Of a stretch of DNA of 64,000 nucleotides, positions 63,446 to 64,000 are shown piece after piece (position 1 is the first letter of the stretch; each line of letters starts with the position of its first letter). A program made the position numbers and the translations under genes. The DNA lies in contig NZ_JAGGKT010000006.1 of NCBI RefSeq assembly GCF_017873965.1, positions 62,001 through 126,000 of the forward strand, given 5' to 3'. This DNA comes from Ammoniphilus resinae. GTDB taxonomy: Bacteria > Bacillota > Bacilli > Aneurinibacillales > RAOX-1. Below the pieces are notes generated by a model. It was not told the DNA's origin. It was given only the letters and a program-made list of their open reading frames with translations, and did no database searches.

Positions 63446-64000
63446 GTTGTTTATTACTGTTGAAGGCGGAGAAGGTGCGGGAAAAACTACGATTATTGAA
63501 AGGTTAAAAGATGATCTGGAGAAAAAGGGTCATGCCGTTCTTCAAACGAGGGAGCCAGGTGGAGTGGAAATCGCCGAGAAGATCCGTGCAGTCATCCTTG
63601 ACCGGAGCCATCGCCAAATGGACGAAAGAACAGAGGCCTTGCTCTATGCCGCGGCGAGACGACAACACTTGGTAGAAAAGGTGATGCCCGCTTTGGAAGA
63701 GGGGAAGTTGGTCTTGTGTGACCGCTTTTTAGACAGTAGCTTAGCATACCAGGGTTATGCTCGTGGACTTGGAATGGAGGAAATCTTGACGTTGAATCAG
63801 TTTGCCATTGGTGCTTGTATGCCGTCCTTGACCTTGTATTTTGATATTCCCCCAGAGGTGGGATTGGCACGTATCCGTGCGAATAGGGCCCGTGAGGTCA
63901 ACAGGCTGGATTTAGAGCAGCTTGACTTTCATCAGCGCGTTCGTGAGGGATATAGGCAACTGCTAGAGCGGTTTCCTGAGCGAATTGTTTTGATTGATGC
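63435..64000 (+). CDS. tmk: Thymidylate kinase (3' end beyond window)
   Basis: 188 codons are visible and the window ends before the stop. P-loop [10 protein letters not shown], the DR(F) motif [13 protein letters not shown] and a lid region [12 protein letters not shown] are present. It phosphorylates dTMP to dTDP. The ATG overlaps the decarboxylase end and follows GGGAGGT. Its place after yaaO matches B. subtilis and closes the synteny block. Confidence 0.96.
   Translation, partial: MKNRLFITVEGGEGAGKTTIIERLKDDLEKKGHAVLQTREPGGVEIAEKIRAVILDRSHRQMDERTEALLYAAARRQHLVEKVMPALEEGKLVLCDRFLDSSLAYQGYARGLGMEEILTLNQFAIGACMPSLTLYFDIPPEVGLARIRANRAREVNRLDLEQLDFHQRVREGYRQLLERFPERIVLID

Overview
The window is Bacillota chromosome, moderately low in G+C, from an endospore-forming member of the Bacillales (species not resolved). 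Support comes from a T-box, S-box, TPP and c-di-GMP-I riboswitches, strong AGGAGG ribosome sites with many GTG/TTG starts, B-type RNase P RNA, the large Alu-type SRP RNA, a complete gerPABCDEF operon, bofA and the sigma-G inhibitor gin. A Gram-positive copper nitrite reductase (nirK) behind an Fnr-type site suggests nitrite respiration or denitrification.

The ends follow the Bacillus subtilis origin-proximal order: serS at the left; tadA, scr, dnaX, ybaB/yaaK, recR, yaaL, bofA, gin/csfB, yaaO and tmk at the right. About 48 kb of accessory genes lies between serS and tadA, and a 5-kb surface-glycan type cluster lies between bofA and gin.

Layout. 0-5 kb: T-box/serS; then a V4R sensor gene and a PAS-GGDEF-EAL gene diverging from one perfect FNR box, a DUF2249-like protein and an Fnr-like regulator. 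5-9 kb: 5'-nucleotidase, SAM riboswitch and a MetY-CoA-binding fusion. 9-18 kb: a second SAM riboswitch, an unexplained structured leader, a sulfite-oxidase-like protein, a symporter with a 31-aa companion, an SsuABC-type ABC transporter, an acetyl-CoA-synthetase-like ligase and an Fe-alcohol dehydrogenase. 18-31 kb: SDR and enolase-superfamily enzymes, two LysM/coiled-coil twins, a beta-gamma-crystallin protein, a YtrA-type ABC operon, KhtTU, TatA with a Tat-exported GMC dehydrogenase, an S1-like protease and a permease with an in-frame TGA. 31-38 kb: tRNAs, rnpB, MarR/MFS, cupin, YmaF, tandem repeats, and a c-di-GMP-I riboswitch controlling a 46-aa ORF. 38-49 kb: tautomerase, flavin disulfide reductase, thiMDE, nirK, glpD, gerP operon and a CotS-like kinase-fold protein. 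49-64 kb: the conserved DNA-metabolism and sporulation block.

The strongest novelty candidate is the permease at 30377-31462. Its single in-frame TGA replaces the first Cys of the conserved C-x-C motif, and a SECIS-like hairpin follows directly, so it is a candidate selenoprotein. Next are the c-di-GMP riboswitch on an unrecognised small protein, a bidirectional FNR box driving a c-di-GMP enzyme, and three families of intergenic repeats with exact 52- or 21-bp periods. All calls are from reading the sequence; no database search was run.
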